This document shows positions 26,181 to 34,536 of a DNA stretch of 64,000 nucleotides, piece by piece. The notes beneath the pieces were generated by a model. It did no database searches. It worked only from the letters and a program-made list of their open reading frames with translations, and was not told where the DNA came from. The position numbers and the translations under genes are program-made. Every line of letters starts with the position of its first letter. The first letter of the stretch is position 1. Origin of the DNA: Wocania ichthyoenteri Th78 (GTDB lineage Bacteria; Bacteroidota; Bacteroidia; Flavobacteriales; Flavobacteriaceae); NCBI RefSeq assembly GCF_000789235.1, contig NZ_KN525716.1, positions 1,881,169 through 1,945,168 of the forward strand. The letters run 5' to 3'.

Positions 26181-26716
26181 TTCATTAATGCTATTAATTT
26201 CTTTTTTGCTCTATGATATTGAGATTTTGATGTGGACGTGCTAATTCCTAAAATTTCACCTATCTCAACATGATCGTACCCTTCAATTAAATATAAATTG
26301 ATAATGGTTTGATACCCATCGGGAAGCTGCGCTATGGCTAATTTTATACTACTTATATCTAAGTCTTGTTCTTTAACCTGTTCATCTTCCTGTTCGGGAA
26401 TCCAATTTTCATGTTCCTCAAATGCTATTAATGGTATTCTTTTTAATTTTAAATGATTAATACTTTTGTTAATCACAATACGTTTTAACCAAGAACCAAA
26501 AGTACTTTCGTATCTAAAACTCTCTAAGTTTTTAAAAGCATCAATAAAGCTTTCTTGTAAAATATCTTCTGCATCTTCTTTAGATTTAACCATCCTAACA
26601 CTCACATTAAACATAGCGTTTACGTATAGTGAATACAGTTTGTATTGCGTTTTACGGTCGCCCAATTTACTCCTCTCAACAAGGTCTTTATGTGTAAATA
26701 GTACTTGGTTGGTCAC
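26177..26716 (-). CDS. ECF-type RNA polymerase sigma-70 factor
   Basis: A 179-residue sigma factor with only regions 2 and 4. Region 2 has L-Y-S-L-Y-V-N-A-M-F-N-V and the E-D-A-E-D-I-L-Q-E-S-F-I-D-A-F segment, then S-F-G-S-W-L-K-R-I-V-I-N-K. Region 4 has Q-L-P-D-G-Y-Q-T-I-I-N-L-Y and the helix-turn-helix D-H-V-E-I-G-E-I-L-G-I-S-T-S-T-S-K-S-Q-Y-H-R-A. It would direct transcription of an envelope regulon in response to the adjacent membrane anti-sigma-like protein. It starts the four-gene group sigma, anti-sigma, adhesin, barrel. A -7 element lies upstream at 26801-26808, next to a palindrome. Confidence 0.93.
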   Translation of the reverse strand: MTNQVLFTHKDLVERSKLGDRKTQYKLYSLYVNAMFNVSVRMVKSKEDAEDILQESFIDAFKNLESFRYESTFGSWLKRIVINKSINHLKLKRIPLIAFEEHENWIPEQEDEQVKEQDLDISSIKLAIAQLPDGYQTIINLYLIEGYDHVEIGEILGISTSTSKSQYHRAKKKLIALMN

Positions 26717-26776
26717 TACGTTTTTTTGGTTGTAATCTAATTATCGAATGAGTTCCTATTATTAAAAGACAATAGA

Positions 26777-26790
26777 AACCTTTAAAGGTT
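26777..26790. promoter_or_regulatory. 14-bp perfect palindrome upstream of the ECF sigma gene
   Basis: AACCTTTAAAGGTT is a perfect palindrome just downstream of a -7 match (TAAATTTG on the minus strand, 26801-26808). It would sit in the 5' leader of the sigma operon, and could be an operator or the tail terminator of the preceding lipoprotein gene. Confidence 0.35.
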
Positions 26791-26800
26791 GCATGTGGAG

Positions 26801-26808
26801 CAAATTTA
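26801..26808 (-). promoter_or_regulatory. -7 promoter element for the ECF sigma operon
   Basis: The minus strand reads TAAATTTG (TAnnTTTG). It overlaps the last bases of the upstream lipoprotein gene, and its 3' end is 84 bases before the sigma factor start. No -33 TTTG was found at the usual distance. Confidence 0.3.
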
Positions 26809-27462
26809 ATTTGAATTAATTACAGAACCATCACTACTTGTTGATACATTTACTGTTGGATTGCCTTTATAAAACAAAACAGCATCGCTACTCACAGAAC
26901 CAGACAAAGCCTCTAAACAAGTTATTGATACACTAGCATCTGAAGAACTATTTACATGGCATGCTTTTGTTTCAAAATTAAAACCTTCGATTCTCGCATC
27001 GCTACTAGCATCAATATCCATACTGTTTGATGAACCCGATTGTAAGATTATAAACGAATCGCTAGATACTTTTAATCTAAAAGTGTCTAAATTTTCAAAA
27101 CCTGAAAGTGTTCCGAAGCTATCTGCTGAAAGCTCTAATCGGGTAATGGTAGGTATGGTGATTTCTAATCGTAAAATATTTAACCTTCTAATAGACCCTT
27201 TTACTCTTGCTGTTAGTTTTCCTCCACTAACTATAGTTGTTACTTTTCTTTGAATGTTATCACTGGTTGTTACTTTAACGGATTGAACAGAGCCTTGTTT
27301 GATTATAAGTTCAATATCGCTTGACACATCAACCTCATTAAAGTCTGATAAAACACGTTCTTCAGTTACAATATCTGCTGATGCTTTTATCGATTCTATA
27401 GAACATGACGTGAGAATTAAACCAAGCGCAATAATTAGGTAAAATAGATGAATTGTTTTCAT
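26806..27462 (-). CDS. Head-GIN/DUF2807 adhesin-like lipoprotein
   Basis: A 218-residue predicted lipoprotein with a lipobox cysteine in L-T-S-C. The mature part shows the DUF2807 (head GIN domain) pattern: F-N-E-V-D-V-S-S-D-I-E-L-I-I-K-Q-G at the start and repeated S-S-D-A/S-S-D-G turns between short strands (for example I-D-A-S-S-D-A-R-I and V-S-T-S-S-D-G-S-V). The family is a beta-helical surface protein of unknown ligand, common next to ECF regulators in Bacteroidota. It lies 27 bases after the DUF4249-like gene and before the sigma factor, probably all one transcript. Confidence 0.75.
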   Translation of the reverse strand: MKTIHLFYLIIALGLILTSCSIESIKASADIVTEERVLSDFNEVDVSSDIELIIKQGSVQSVKVTTSDNIQRKVTTIVSGGKLTARVKGSIRRLNILRLEITIPTITRLELSADSFGTLSGFENLDTFRLKVSSDSFIILQSGSSNSMDIDASSDARIEGFNFETKACHVNSSSDASVSITCLEALSGSVSSDAVLFYKGNPTVNVSTSSDGSVINSN

Positions 27463-27489
27463 GATGTTATGTTTTTTAAATGATTGTTT

Positions 27490-28335
27490 TTATTGAAATG
27501 TATAGGTTACGGTATCAAATTCTGAAAGCCTAAAGTATCCGAAAGCATAATCCTCAGGTGAATCTATATTAATGCAATTGCCTTTTAATTTTGATGGGAC
27601 TGGACTAAATGGATCGCCTGCACTATCATACTGCTCTATTAACATACTCATATAATTATTGTAACGTTTTGAAACACCATACAATGTAAATTCTACAACA
27701 TCTCCAGGGTTATATTCTGCTTGGTCATCAGCATCGTCTTTTTCTGCTTCAAAGAGAGCATCTAGCTCATTTCCGTTTACAAACTCATCAGAAGAATCTC
27801 CAAATATGGGTATTAAATCTCCTTGCTCTATAAATTTTATTAAATAAAAGTTCTCTTCATCAACTGGGTCATCCCAAAAAATTGAAACATCTAAAACGTC
27901 TTCATCAAAACCACCTTCCAAAGATTGTTCTACTCTTTTTATTGGCGAAACAGACTTAAATGTTTCTGTAGCATTATAAGTTTCATTGTTATATACAACC
28001 TCTAAAGTGTAATTGTTATTAATTACTGGCACAAAATTATTAACAGTATAGGTACCATCATTTTGGTCTACAAACACATATTCTGCATTGCTGTTATTAT
28101 TAGTAACTTTCACCAAGGCTCCAGATACACTATTATTTATAGTGTTTTCAAAATATGGTTTTGAAGTACTTAATTTTATAATTTGGTTATTTCCAGATGT
28201 GCCTTTTTGCCAATCTAAAGAGGCTTCAATGACTAATCTAGGTTTTGAAGTTGGTACCTCTACATCTATAACATCTTCGCAAGATGTGATGCCGATGCAC
28301 AATAGTATTAAAAATGATTTTATATATATTTTCAT
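27490..28335 (-). CDS. DUF4249-type lipoprotein (TonB receptor partner)
   Basis: A 281-residue predicted lipoprotein. I chose the internal ATG at 28335 over a longer 329-residue reading because M-K-I-Y-I-K-S-F-L-I-L-L-C-I-G-I-T-S-C is a clean lipoprotein signal (cysteine at the end), and the extra N-terminal 48 residues lie inside the upstream gene. The mature part is acidic with beta-rich motifs such as P-R-L-V-I-E-A-S-L-D. DUF4249 lipoproteins are encoded directly after TonB receptors and may help the receptor, like SusD partners, at the cell surface. The gap to the receptor stop is four bases. Confidence 0.75.
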   Translation of the reverse strand: MKIYIKSFLILLCIGITSCEDVIDVEVPTSKPRLVIEASLDWQKGTSGNNQIIKLSTSKPYFENTINNSVSGALVKVTNNNSNAEYVFVDQNDGTYTVNNFVPVINNNYTLEVVYNNETYNATETFKSVSPIKRVEQSLEGGFDEDVLDVSIFWDDPVDEENFYLIKFIEQGDLIPIFGDSSDEFVNGNELDALFEAEKDDADDQAEYNPGDVVEFTLYGVSKRYNNYMSMLIEQYDSAGDPFSPVPSKLKGNCINIDSPEDYAFGYFRLSEFDTVTYTFQ

Positions 28336-28339
28336 GATA

Positions 28340-30715
28340 CTAAAATTTAAAGTTATAAGTGATTGAAGGAATGAGACCAAAAATGGCTGTTCTAGAAGCT
28401 TCATTAACGCCTGTATCATCATTTTGACGGAACGAAATTGATGCTGCATTTTTACGATTATAAGCGTTATAGATTCCAAAAACCCATTCGCCTTGCCATT
28501 TTCTATTAAGATTCTTTTTTGGATTATATGTTGCTGAAAGATCTAACCTGTGATAAGCTGGTAATCTACTTGCATTTCTATCAGAAAAGCTAGCAATTGA
28601 TAAGCCTTCATATTCATATTGTCCGTCTGGATAGGTTACTGGTCTTCCTGTTTGGAATACGGCATTGGCACTAAAATTCCATCTGTCATTAAGTTTATAA
28701 ACTCCAGTAACAGATATATCATGCGTTCTATCATAAGCTGTATTATACCATTTACCGCCATTTATACCTGGTCCACCAGCAATACTACCTAAAGTTCGTT
28801 GTTCAGATTTGGCAAGTGTGTAGGCGAACCAACCTGTAAAACGTCCTTTATTTTTTCGTAATAACACCTCCAAACCGTAAGCTCTAGCCTCTCCGTTTAA
28901 AATTTCAGTTTCAATGGTGTTTGTCCCTATTAAATCTGAGCCATCCACATAATCAATTCTATTATCTATAGCTTTATAATACGTCTCTAGCTCTAGTGAA
29001 TATTTGCTGTTTTTGAAGTTTTTATAAAAACCCAAAGCATATTGTGTAGAGAGCTGAGGTTTAATATACTTTCCACTTGGTGTCCAAACATCAACTGGTG
29101 TTACGGCAGATGTGTTGGATAATAAATGTAAATATTGAGAAGATTTTGTAAAGCTTGCTTTTATTGATGATGAAAGATTTAATTGATAGGATAAACCTAA
29201 CCTTGGTTCAAGATTATCAAAAGTTTCTATGCTTTCGTTCTTTTTAAAAAATGTGTTCCCTGTTTCTTCACCTTCTTCATAAATATCTAATTCATCATTA
29301 TAAATAACTGGCATATTGTCCACATAATTCATAATATTTTGTCCACCTAGTCTGTTAAACCTACTATATCTTAAACCATAATTTAATGTGAGTTTATCTG
29401 TTAATTGGTGTTCTGCACTTACGTACAATCCACTTTCAAAAGCACGTTTTTGTTCTAATTTTAAATAGTTTACAGGCGAAGTTTCCGAAGTTGGTTTTAC
29501 TTCTCCTGGATTTAAATTATATAGTATCCCGCTTACTCCAAAGTCTATATTCAATTTATCATTTACATAGTATTTAAAATCGTACTTCAAATTATAATTT
29601 TTGATATCTGCTATCCAATCTAACTCTACAAAATCTAATATAATTTGATAATCATACTTGCTATAAATTAATGATACATTGGAAAATAGTTTGTCATTGA
29701 AAACATGATTCCACCTTAAATTTCCCGATGCATTTCCGTAAGTATTCTTAATAATATTTGATAAATCGAATATATCCCTACCAAAATATCCAGAGAGGTA
29801 AACGCGGTTATTTTTATTGATTTCGTAGTTCGTTTTTAAGTTTAAATCGTAGAAAGATATTTTATCATCTTTCACCTCTTCAATGCCTTTCATCAACAAA
29901 TGTGCGTATGACGAGCGTCCAGCAATTAAAAAAGAACCTTTATCTTTAAACAACGGTGCTTCTGCTGTTAATCTGCTTGAAATAAGTCCTACACCACCGC
30001 TTAATGTAAATGCTTTACTATTTCCGTCTTTTTGGCGTACATCTAATACTGAAGATACGCGTCCACCAAATTTAGCAGGAATGTCTCCCTTATACAATTT
30101 CACATCTTTAATGGCATCATTATTAAATACCGAAAAAAAACCGAAAAAGTGCGAAGTGTTATAAATAATAGCCTCATCCAGTAGTACTAAATTTTGGTCT
30201 GCTGCGCCTCCTCTAACATTAAATCCAGGTGTACCTTCACCACCATTGGTAACTCCTGGCAACATCTGAATAGATTTAATAACATCTACTTCTCCCAAAA
30301 CCGCTGGCATCTGTTTTATTGTTGATGCATTTAATTTAGAGACACTCATTTGAGGTTTCTTAATACTAATGCGTTCTGGTTCTTCTGCTGTAATAACGAC
30401 TTCGTCTAATTGTTGCGATGATTCAGTAAGCTCAAAATCAATAATTTGGTCTTCTTTTAAAATAATCTCTTTGGATATATCTTCATATCCCATATAAGAA
30501 ACTATTAATGTATATGTTCCCTCTTTAGCTGTTAAAGAATAAAAACCATATGGATTTGTAACTGCACCATTTGTTGTGCTTTTTAAAAATACGGTTGCTC
30601 CTAATAGTGTTTCACCGTTTTTTAAATCTTTAACTGTTCCTCTAATACTGTATGTATTTTGAGCAGTTATTGCTGTGCCTAATAATAAGCACAGAACTAG
30701 TACAATGTGTTTCAT
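28340..30715 (-). CDS. TonB-dependent receptor with N-terminal carboxypeptidase-like regulatory domain
   Basis: A 791-residue outer-membrane receptor. After a signal peptide (L-L-G-T-A-I-T-A-Q), a CarboxypepD_reg-like domain occupies about residues 22-105, with S-I-R-G-T-V-K-D at its start. A plug domain follows (about 120-225, with L-P-G-V-T-N-G-G-E-G-T-P-G-F-N-V-R-G-G near 165), then a long beta-barrel ending in T-Y-N-F-K-F, a typical outer-membrane C-terminus. The Bacteroidota-specific plug signature identifies the SusC-like or CarboxypepD-regulated receptor group; the substrate is unknown. The gene leads the envelope block DUF4249, head-GIN, sigma. A 13-bp inverted repeat lies in its upstream region. 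Confidence 0.92.
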   Translation of the reverse strand: MKHIVLVLCLLLGTAITAQNTYSIRGTVKDLKNGETLLGATVFLKSTTNGAVTNPYGFYSLTAKEGTYTLIVSYMGYEDISKEIILKEDQIIDFELTESSQQLDEVVITAEEPERISIKKPQMSVSKLNASTIKQMPAVLGEVDVIKSIQMLPGVTNGGEGTPGFNVRGGAADQNLVLLDEAIIYNTSHFFGFFSVFNNDAIKDVKLYKGDIPAKFGGRVSSVLDVRQKDGNSKAFTLSGGVGLISSRLTAEAPLFKDKGSFLIAGRSSYAHLLMKGIEEVKDDKISFYDLNLKTNYEINKNNRVYLSGYFGRDIFDLSNIIKNTYGNASGNLRWNHVFNDKLFSNVSLIYSKYDYQIILDFVELDWIADIKNYNLKYDFKYYVNDKLNIDFGVSGILYNLNPGEVKPTSETSPVNYLKLEQKRAFESGLYVSAEHQLTDKLTLNYGLRYSRFNRLGGQNIMNYVDNMPVIYNDELDIYEEGEETGNTFFKKNESIETFDNLEPRLGLSYQLNLSSSIKASFTKSSQYLHLLSNTSAVTPVDVWTPSGKYIKPQLSTQYALGFYKNFKNSKYSLELETYYKAIDNRIDYVDGSDLIGTNTIETEILNGEARAYGLEVLLRKNKGRFTGWFAYTLAKSEQRTLGSIAGGPGINGGKWYNTAYDRTHDISVTGVYKLNDRWNFSANAVFQTGRPVTYPDGQYEYEGLSIASFSDRNASRLPAYHRLDLSATYNPKKNLNRKWQGEWVFGIYNAYNRKNAASISFRQNDDTGVNEASRTAIFGLIPSITYNFKF

Positions 30716-30723
30716 TTGATCTG

Positions 30724-30774
30724 TTCGTTTTTTGATTGATGATTGATACTACTATTGACATATCAAAAAACGAA
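30724..30774. repeat. 13-bp inverted repeat upstream of the TonB receptor
   Basis: The arms TTCGTTTTTTGAT (30724-30736) and ATCAAAAAACGAA (30762-30774) are exact complements, separated by 25 bases. The pair lies 9 bases upstream of the receptor start and could be an operator or a hairpin in the leader. Confidence 0.45.
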
Positions 30775-30810
30775 GGGTTGCATCAAGTTGAAAGTTTAAC
30801 TTTTAAGCAT

Positions 30811-30840
30811 AAAAAAAGACAAGCTATTCACTTGACTTTT
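30811..30840 (-). terminator. Intrinsic terminator of the OmpH-like lipoprotein gene
   Basis: On the minus strand a 10-bp stem (AAAAGTCAAG with CTTGTCTTTT, one mismatch) and a loop of 7 bases are followed by a run of seven T. It lies 24 bases past the stop at 30864. Confidence 0.6.
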
Positions 30841-30863
30841 AGTTGTTTATGTTTAAATTATTT

Positions 30864-31394
30864 TTATTCTTTTTTGTCGGCTTCTTTTTTAGTTCCGTTT
30901 AAAGCATCCAAAATAGTTTGTGTTAAATCATTTTCATCTGTCCCGTACATAACGGTTGATGCTGCATCAGTTGTTCCTAAAATATAAGTGTAACCGTTTT
31001 TCTTGCCGTAATCTTTAACAAAATCTTTTACTTTAATAATTACTGAATCTATTTCAGTTTGAAAAGATTGAGTCAGCAACTGTTGCTCATATTGCATTTG
31101 TTGCTGTAGTTGTTGTTGTTTTTGCTGCAAACCGCCCATTAATTCTTGTGCCTTTTTTTGAGAAGATTTTTGGGCCTTAGCTTGAGTTTGTTGTACTTCA
31201 ACCTGAAAGGCTTTACCAATACTATCTGCTCTTTTCTTAAAAGCATCTTCTTTTAATTGAAATTTTGCTTCAAGGTCTTTCTTTTCTTGAAAATCGTTTA
31301 TAACCGTGCCGTTATTTACATATCCAATTTTTGCTTGTTTTTCACAAGAAGATAAAACGATCATTGCTAATACTACGTAAACTATATTTTTCAT
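30864..31394 (-). CDS. OmpH/Skp-family lipoprotein
   Basis: A 176-residue predicted lipoprotein (lipobox I-V-L-S-S-C at residues 12-17). The mature part resembles OmpH/Skp periplasmic chaperones: a first strand K-I-G-Y-V-N-N-G-T-V-I-N-D-F, a long helical, Gln- and Lys-rich hairpin (about 35-125), and a final strand Y-T-Y-I-L-G-T. Skp-type proteins bind unfolded outer-membrane proteins, and this one would be tethered to a membrane. The tail is Lys/Glu-rich. The Gln-rich stretch may be part of the coiled-coil arm. It is a single-gene unit with its own terminator. Confidence 0.75.
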   Translation of the reverse strand: MKNIVYVVLAMIVLSSCEKQAKIGYVNNGTVINDFQEKKDLEAKFQLKEDAFKKRADSIGKAFQVEVQQTQAKAQKSSQKKAQELMGGLQQKQQQLQQQMQYEQQLLTQSFQTEIDSVIIKVKDFVKDYGKKNGYTYILGTTDAASTVMYGTDENDLTQTILDALNGTKKEADKKE

Positions 31395-31425
31395 GTGCTT
31401 GATTTTTCTATTTTAAGATTTCGCA

Positions 31426-31433
31426 CAAATGTA
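31426..31433 (-). promoter_or_regulatory. -7 promoter element for the OmpH-like gene
   Basis: TACATTTG on the minus strand (TAnnTTTG) lies 31 bases before the start codon at 31394. No good -33 TTTG is seen. Confidence 0.4.
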
Positions 31434-31630
31434 ATAAAGTAACTGATAATTTAAAGCGGAATTATTTTGAATTTAACATATAACAAAAATTTATTGGTAA
31501 TATTAATTTAAATAATTATTATCTATTAAAAACAAAGACGTTTAAAGCGATATAAGACGTTTTTATGAAATTGACTAGCATTTGTCTATTTACTCCATTA
31601 AGAACCTACTAAAACAAATAAAAATTAGTT

Positions 31631-32506
31631 TTAGCTATTTTTAATTATATAAATTAAAGATGAAGCCTCTTTTGTTGTTATTGCTTTTAAATTAGAAACC
31701 AATCCAATCCAAATTCCTTTGATTGAATTCATTTTTTTAGATTTATATTTTTCTGAAAGCATGCTCACATAAAATGAATCAAACCACATGGGTTTTACGT
31801 TTTCAACTTTAAAAGATTGTTTTGAAACTAATTTTGAAATTGATTTTTTATTAAAATGCCAAAGGTGCCTCGGCACATCGTAAGCTGCCCAAAATTGCTT
31901 GTAATGTTTTGCGTCGAAACTTTTATAGTTTGGTACTGCAATTATTAAAGTACCATTTGTTTTTATAAGCTTTTTAAAAATTTGAATCTGATTTTCTAAA
32001 TCTGGTAAATGTTCTAATACATGCCAAAGTGTAATGACATCAAAACTGTTTTCTTCAAACTTTAATAATTGTTCAGTTTTATAAACTGAATTATTAGTTT
32101 TTTTATTAGCAATTGTTCGAGCTTGCTCGTTAGGTTCTATTCCAAAAATATGCCAATTATTTTGTAGTGCAATCTCTAAAAAATCACCTGTGCCACATCC
32201 AACATCTAATAGTTTTTTTTCTTCTGAAGTTTTATACTGAGGTTCTCGAGGTGCAAATGAATTAATTAAACTTAATTTCTTTTTAAGAGAAATACTTCTT
32301 ACTAAATGATATACTTTTTCGAATAGATTTCTTTTAGAATCTGTATGCGAAATGTAGTCTTCACTTTTATAGTATTCTGGTAATTTATTTGAAGATGGTT
32401 GTGGAGTAGTTTCAAGAAAACCATATTCTGAATTTGGGATTAATTCAAATTCCTCTCCTGAAACGGAGTGGTCTTTTACTTTTAAAAAAATAGATTTTTT
32501 ATCCAT
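31631..32506 (-). CDS. Class I SAM-dependent methyltransferase
   Basis: A 291-residue methyltransferase with a Rossmann fold. The SAM-binding motif I is L-L-D-V-G-C-G-T-G-D-F-L (about 100-111), with acidic E-P-N-E near 125, and the motif D-V-I-T-L-W-H-V-L-E-H-L-P-D (about 150-163) typical of ubiquinone/sterol-type enzymes and of the Methyltransf_23 group. The N-terminal 90 residues are a non-catalytic extension. A longer reading starts at 32527 and adds seven residues; I prefer 32506 because the extra residues are not conserved-looking. The acceptor is unknown; the C-terminus is hydrophobic and could associate with membranes or lipids. Confidence 0.75.
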   Translation of the reverse strand: MDKKSIFLKVKDHSVSGEEFELIPNSEYGFLETTPQPSSNKLPEYYKSEDYISHTDSKRNLFEKVYHLVRSISLKKKLSLINSFAPREPQYKTSEEKKLLDVGCGTGDFLEIALQNNWHIFGIEPNEQARTIANKKTNNSVYKTEQLLKFEENSFDVITLWHVLEHLPDLENQIQIFKKLIKTNGTLIIAVPNYKSFDAKHYKQFWAAYDVPRHLWHFNKKSISKLVSKQSFKVENVKPMWFDSFYVSMLSEKYKSKKMNSIKGIWIGLVSNLKAITTKEASSLIYIIKNS

Positions 32507-32562
32507 TTGAAATAGATTCTGAAACAAATTCAGAATGACAATAAAAGAAAATTAAAACACTA

Positions 32563-32578
32563 TGTTCCACGTGGAACG
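32563..32578. promoter_or_regulatory. parS-like ParB-binding palindrome (one mismatch)
   Basis: TGTTCCACGTGGAACG matches the general parS consensus TGTTnCACGTGnAACA in 15 of 16 positions, including the central CACGTG. It lies between the methyltransferase start and the mnmG stop. See the paired site at 34477-34492. Confidence 0.75.
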
Positions 32579-32585
32579 TTAAAAA

Positions 32586-34457
32586 TTATCTACCCATATA
32601 CACCAATAAAACAGAAATATCATTAGGCGACACTCCACTTATTCTTGACGCTTGAGATACCGTAGTTGGTTGGATTTTTTTCAACTTTTCACGAGCTTCA
32701 TAACTCATAGACTTAATCTGAGAGTAGTCAAAATGCTCAGGTATCTTTACATATTCTAGCCTGCTTAACTTATCAGCATTGTTTTTTTCCTTAGCAATAT
32801 ATCCTGCATATTTAACTTGAATTTCTGCTTGCTCAACAACTTCCCTGTCCAAATTATTCTCTTGAATGTAAGCTTCAACACTTTTTACTTTCCTAACATC
32901 ATCCATCTCAATATTAGGCCTTGCAAATACTTTAAACAACTTCCCAGATTGCTTTACAGCTGATGAATTTTTGTTTTCCAAAATAGGGTTTATCTCTTCT
33001 GGTTTTACACTTTGTGATTCAAAAAAGTTTACAAATTTTTCTGCCGCTTGGTGTTTTTCTTCCATGCGTTTTAAACGCTTTTCTGAAGCTAAACCAAGTT
33101 CAAAACCTTTAGGTGTTAATCTTAAATCCGCATTATCTTGACGCAATAGTGTTCTATATTCTGCTCTCGATGTAAACATTCTATAAGGCTCTTCTGTTCC
33201 CTTTGTGATTAAATCATCTATTAAAACACCAATGTAAGCCTCATCTCTTTTTAAAGTAAAAGGTTCTTTTTCTTGAACTTTTAAACTCGCATTTATACCC
33301 GCCATTAAGCCTTGCGATGCTGCTTCTTCATAGCCAGTAGTTCCATTAATTTGACCTGCAAAATATAACCCTTCAACTAACTTAGTTTCTAAAGTGTGCC
33401 TTAATTGTGTTGGCGGAAAATAATCATATTCTATAGCGTATCCAGGTCTGAAGAATTTTACATTCTCAAAACCAACCACAGAACGTAATGCCTTAAATTG
33501 TACGTCTTCTGGCAAAGATGTAGAAAACCCGTTTACATAAACTTCACAGGTATTCCAACCTTCTGGTTCTATAAATAATTGATGTCTATCTTTATCAGCA
33601 AAACGATTAATCTTATCTTCAATTGACGGGCAATATCTTGGGCCTAAACTTTTAATTCTACCATTAAACATTGGTGATCTTTCAAAGCCTTCTCTAAGTA
33701 AATCATGTACCAATTCACTAGTGTAAGTCATGTAGCATGAACGCTGATTTTCTAATGGCTTAGTAATATCTAAATACGAGAATTTTTCTGGGTTTTCATC
33801 TCCAGGTTGTTCAACCATTTTGGAAAAATCTAACGACCTCCCATCAACTCTTGGTGGTGTTCCAGTTTTCATTCTACCAGATTCAAAACCTAAATCGACA
33901 AGTTGCTCTGTTATTCCTGTAGCCGCTCTTTCGCCTGCTCTTCCTCCACCAAAATTCTTGTCGCCTATATGAATTAATCCATTTAAAAAAGTGCCGTTTG
34001 TAAGCACAACAGACCTTGCCTTTATTTCTAATCCTAGGGACGTTTTTATTCCTATGACCTTATGGTTTTTCACCAACAATCCAGAAACCATTTCTTGATA
34101 AAAATCAAGATTACGTGTGCCTTCCAAAAGCAACCTCCAGTCTTCTGCAAAACGCATTCTGTCACTCTGTACTCTCGGGCTCCACATTGCAGGCCCTTTA
34201 GATTTATTTAGCATTTTAAATTGAATCGCCGATGTATCTGACACAATTCCGCTATAACCTCCTAGCGCATCTATCTCTCTTACAATTTGCCCTTTTGCAA
34301 TACCCCCCATAGCAGGATTACAAGACATTTGCGCAATGTTCTGTAAGTTCATGGTAACAAGCAGTGTTTTGCTTCCCATGTTTGCAGCAGCAGCAGCAGC
34401 TTCACTTCCTGCGTGACCCGCTCCTACGACTATAACATCATAAACTTCATTAAACAT
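32586..34457 (-). CDS. mnmG: tRNA uridine-5-carboxymethylaminomethyl modification enzyme
   Basis: A 623-residue FAD-dependent enzyme that works with MnmE to modify the wobble uridine of several tRNAs. The FAD loop is V-G-A-G-H-A-G (11-17), then C-N-P-A-M-G-G-I-A-K-G near residue 50, and the FAD-binding G-T-T-G-Y-E-E-A-A-S-Q-G-L near 390, with a C-terminal helical domain containing the V-S-Q-A-S-R-I-S-G-V-S-P motif. I start at ATG 34457, because an earlier in-frame ATG at 34514 would read through a parS-like palindrome and give F-H-V-E-H-V residues, an artefact rather than protein. The gene lies between two parS-like sites, as near origins of many bacteria. Confidence 0.95.
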   Translation of the reverse strand: MFNEVYDVIVVGAGHAGSEAAAAAANMGSKTLLVTMNLQNIAQMSCNPAMGGIAKGQIVREIDALGGYSGIVSDTSAIQFKMLNKSKGPAMWSPRVQSDRMRFAEDWRLLLEGTRNLDFYQEMVSGLLVKNHKVIGIKTSLGLEIKARSVVLTNGTFLNGLIHIGDKNFGGGRAGERAATGITEQLVDLGFESGRMKTGTPPRVDGRSLDFSKMVEQPGDENPEKFSYLDITKPLENQRSCYMTYTSELVHDLLREGFERSPMFNGRIKSLGPRYCPSIEDKINRFADKDRHQLFIEPEGWNTCEVYVNGFSTSLPEDVQFKALRSVVGFENVKFFRPGYAIEYDYFPPTQLRHTLETKLVEGLYFAGQINGTTGYEEAASQGLMAGINASLKVQEKEPFTLKRDEAYIGVLIDDLITKGTEEPYRMFTSRAEYRTLLRQDNADLRLTPKGFELGLASEKRLKRMEEKHQAAEKFVNFFESQSVKPEEINPILENKNSSAVKQSGKLFKVFARPNIEMDDVRKVKSVEAYIQENNLDREVVEQAEIQVKYAGYIAKEKNNADKLSRLEYVKIPEHFDYSQIKSMSYEAREKLKKIQPTTVSQASRISGVSPNDISVLLVYMGR

Positions 34458-34476
34458 AATTCTTTTTTTTAAAACA

Positions 34477-34492
34477 TGTTCCACGTGGAACA
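34477..34492. promoter_or_regulatory. Perfect parS-like ParB-binding palindrome
   Basis: TGTTCCACGTGGAACA is a 16-bp perfect palindrome and matches the general parS consensus TGTTnCACGTGnAACA at every fixed position. It lies upstream of mnmG, in its presumed leader. parA/parB are not in this window. Confidence 0.85.
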
Positions 34493-34511
34493 CATCGTAA
34501 TTTTGAGTTTG

Positions 34512-34519
34512 CAAATATA
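34512..34519 (-). promoter_or_regulatory. -7 promoter element for mnmG
   Basis: TATATTTG on the minus strand matches TAnnTTTG. A transcript from here would start upstream of the parS-like site at 34477-34492, which would then lie in the mnmG leader. It lies in the 79-base gap between ybeY and mnmG. Confidence 0.4.
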
Positions 34520-34536
34520 CGTTGAAATACTGAATT

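Noticed and set aside
28335-28479. N-terminal extension of the DUF4249-like lipoprotein
   Set aside because: It overlaps the TonB receptor end and hides the lipoprotein signal that starts at 28335.
34457-34514. N-terminal extension of mnmG
   Set aside because: It reads through a parS-like palindrome giving F-H-V-E-H-V; the family starts at the FAD-binding strand.
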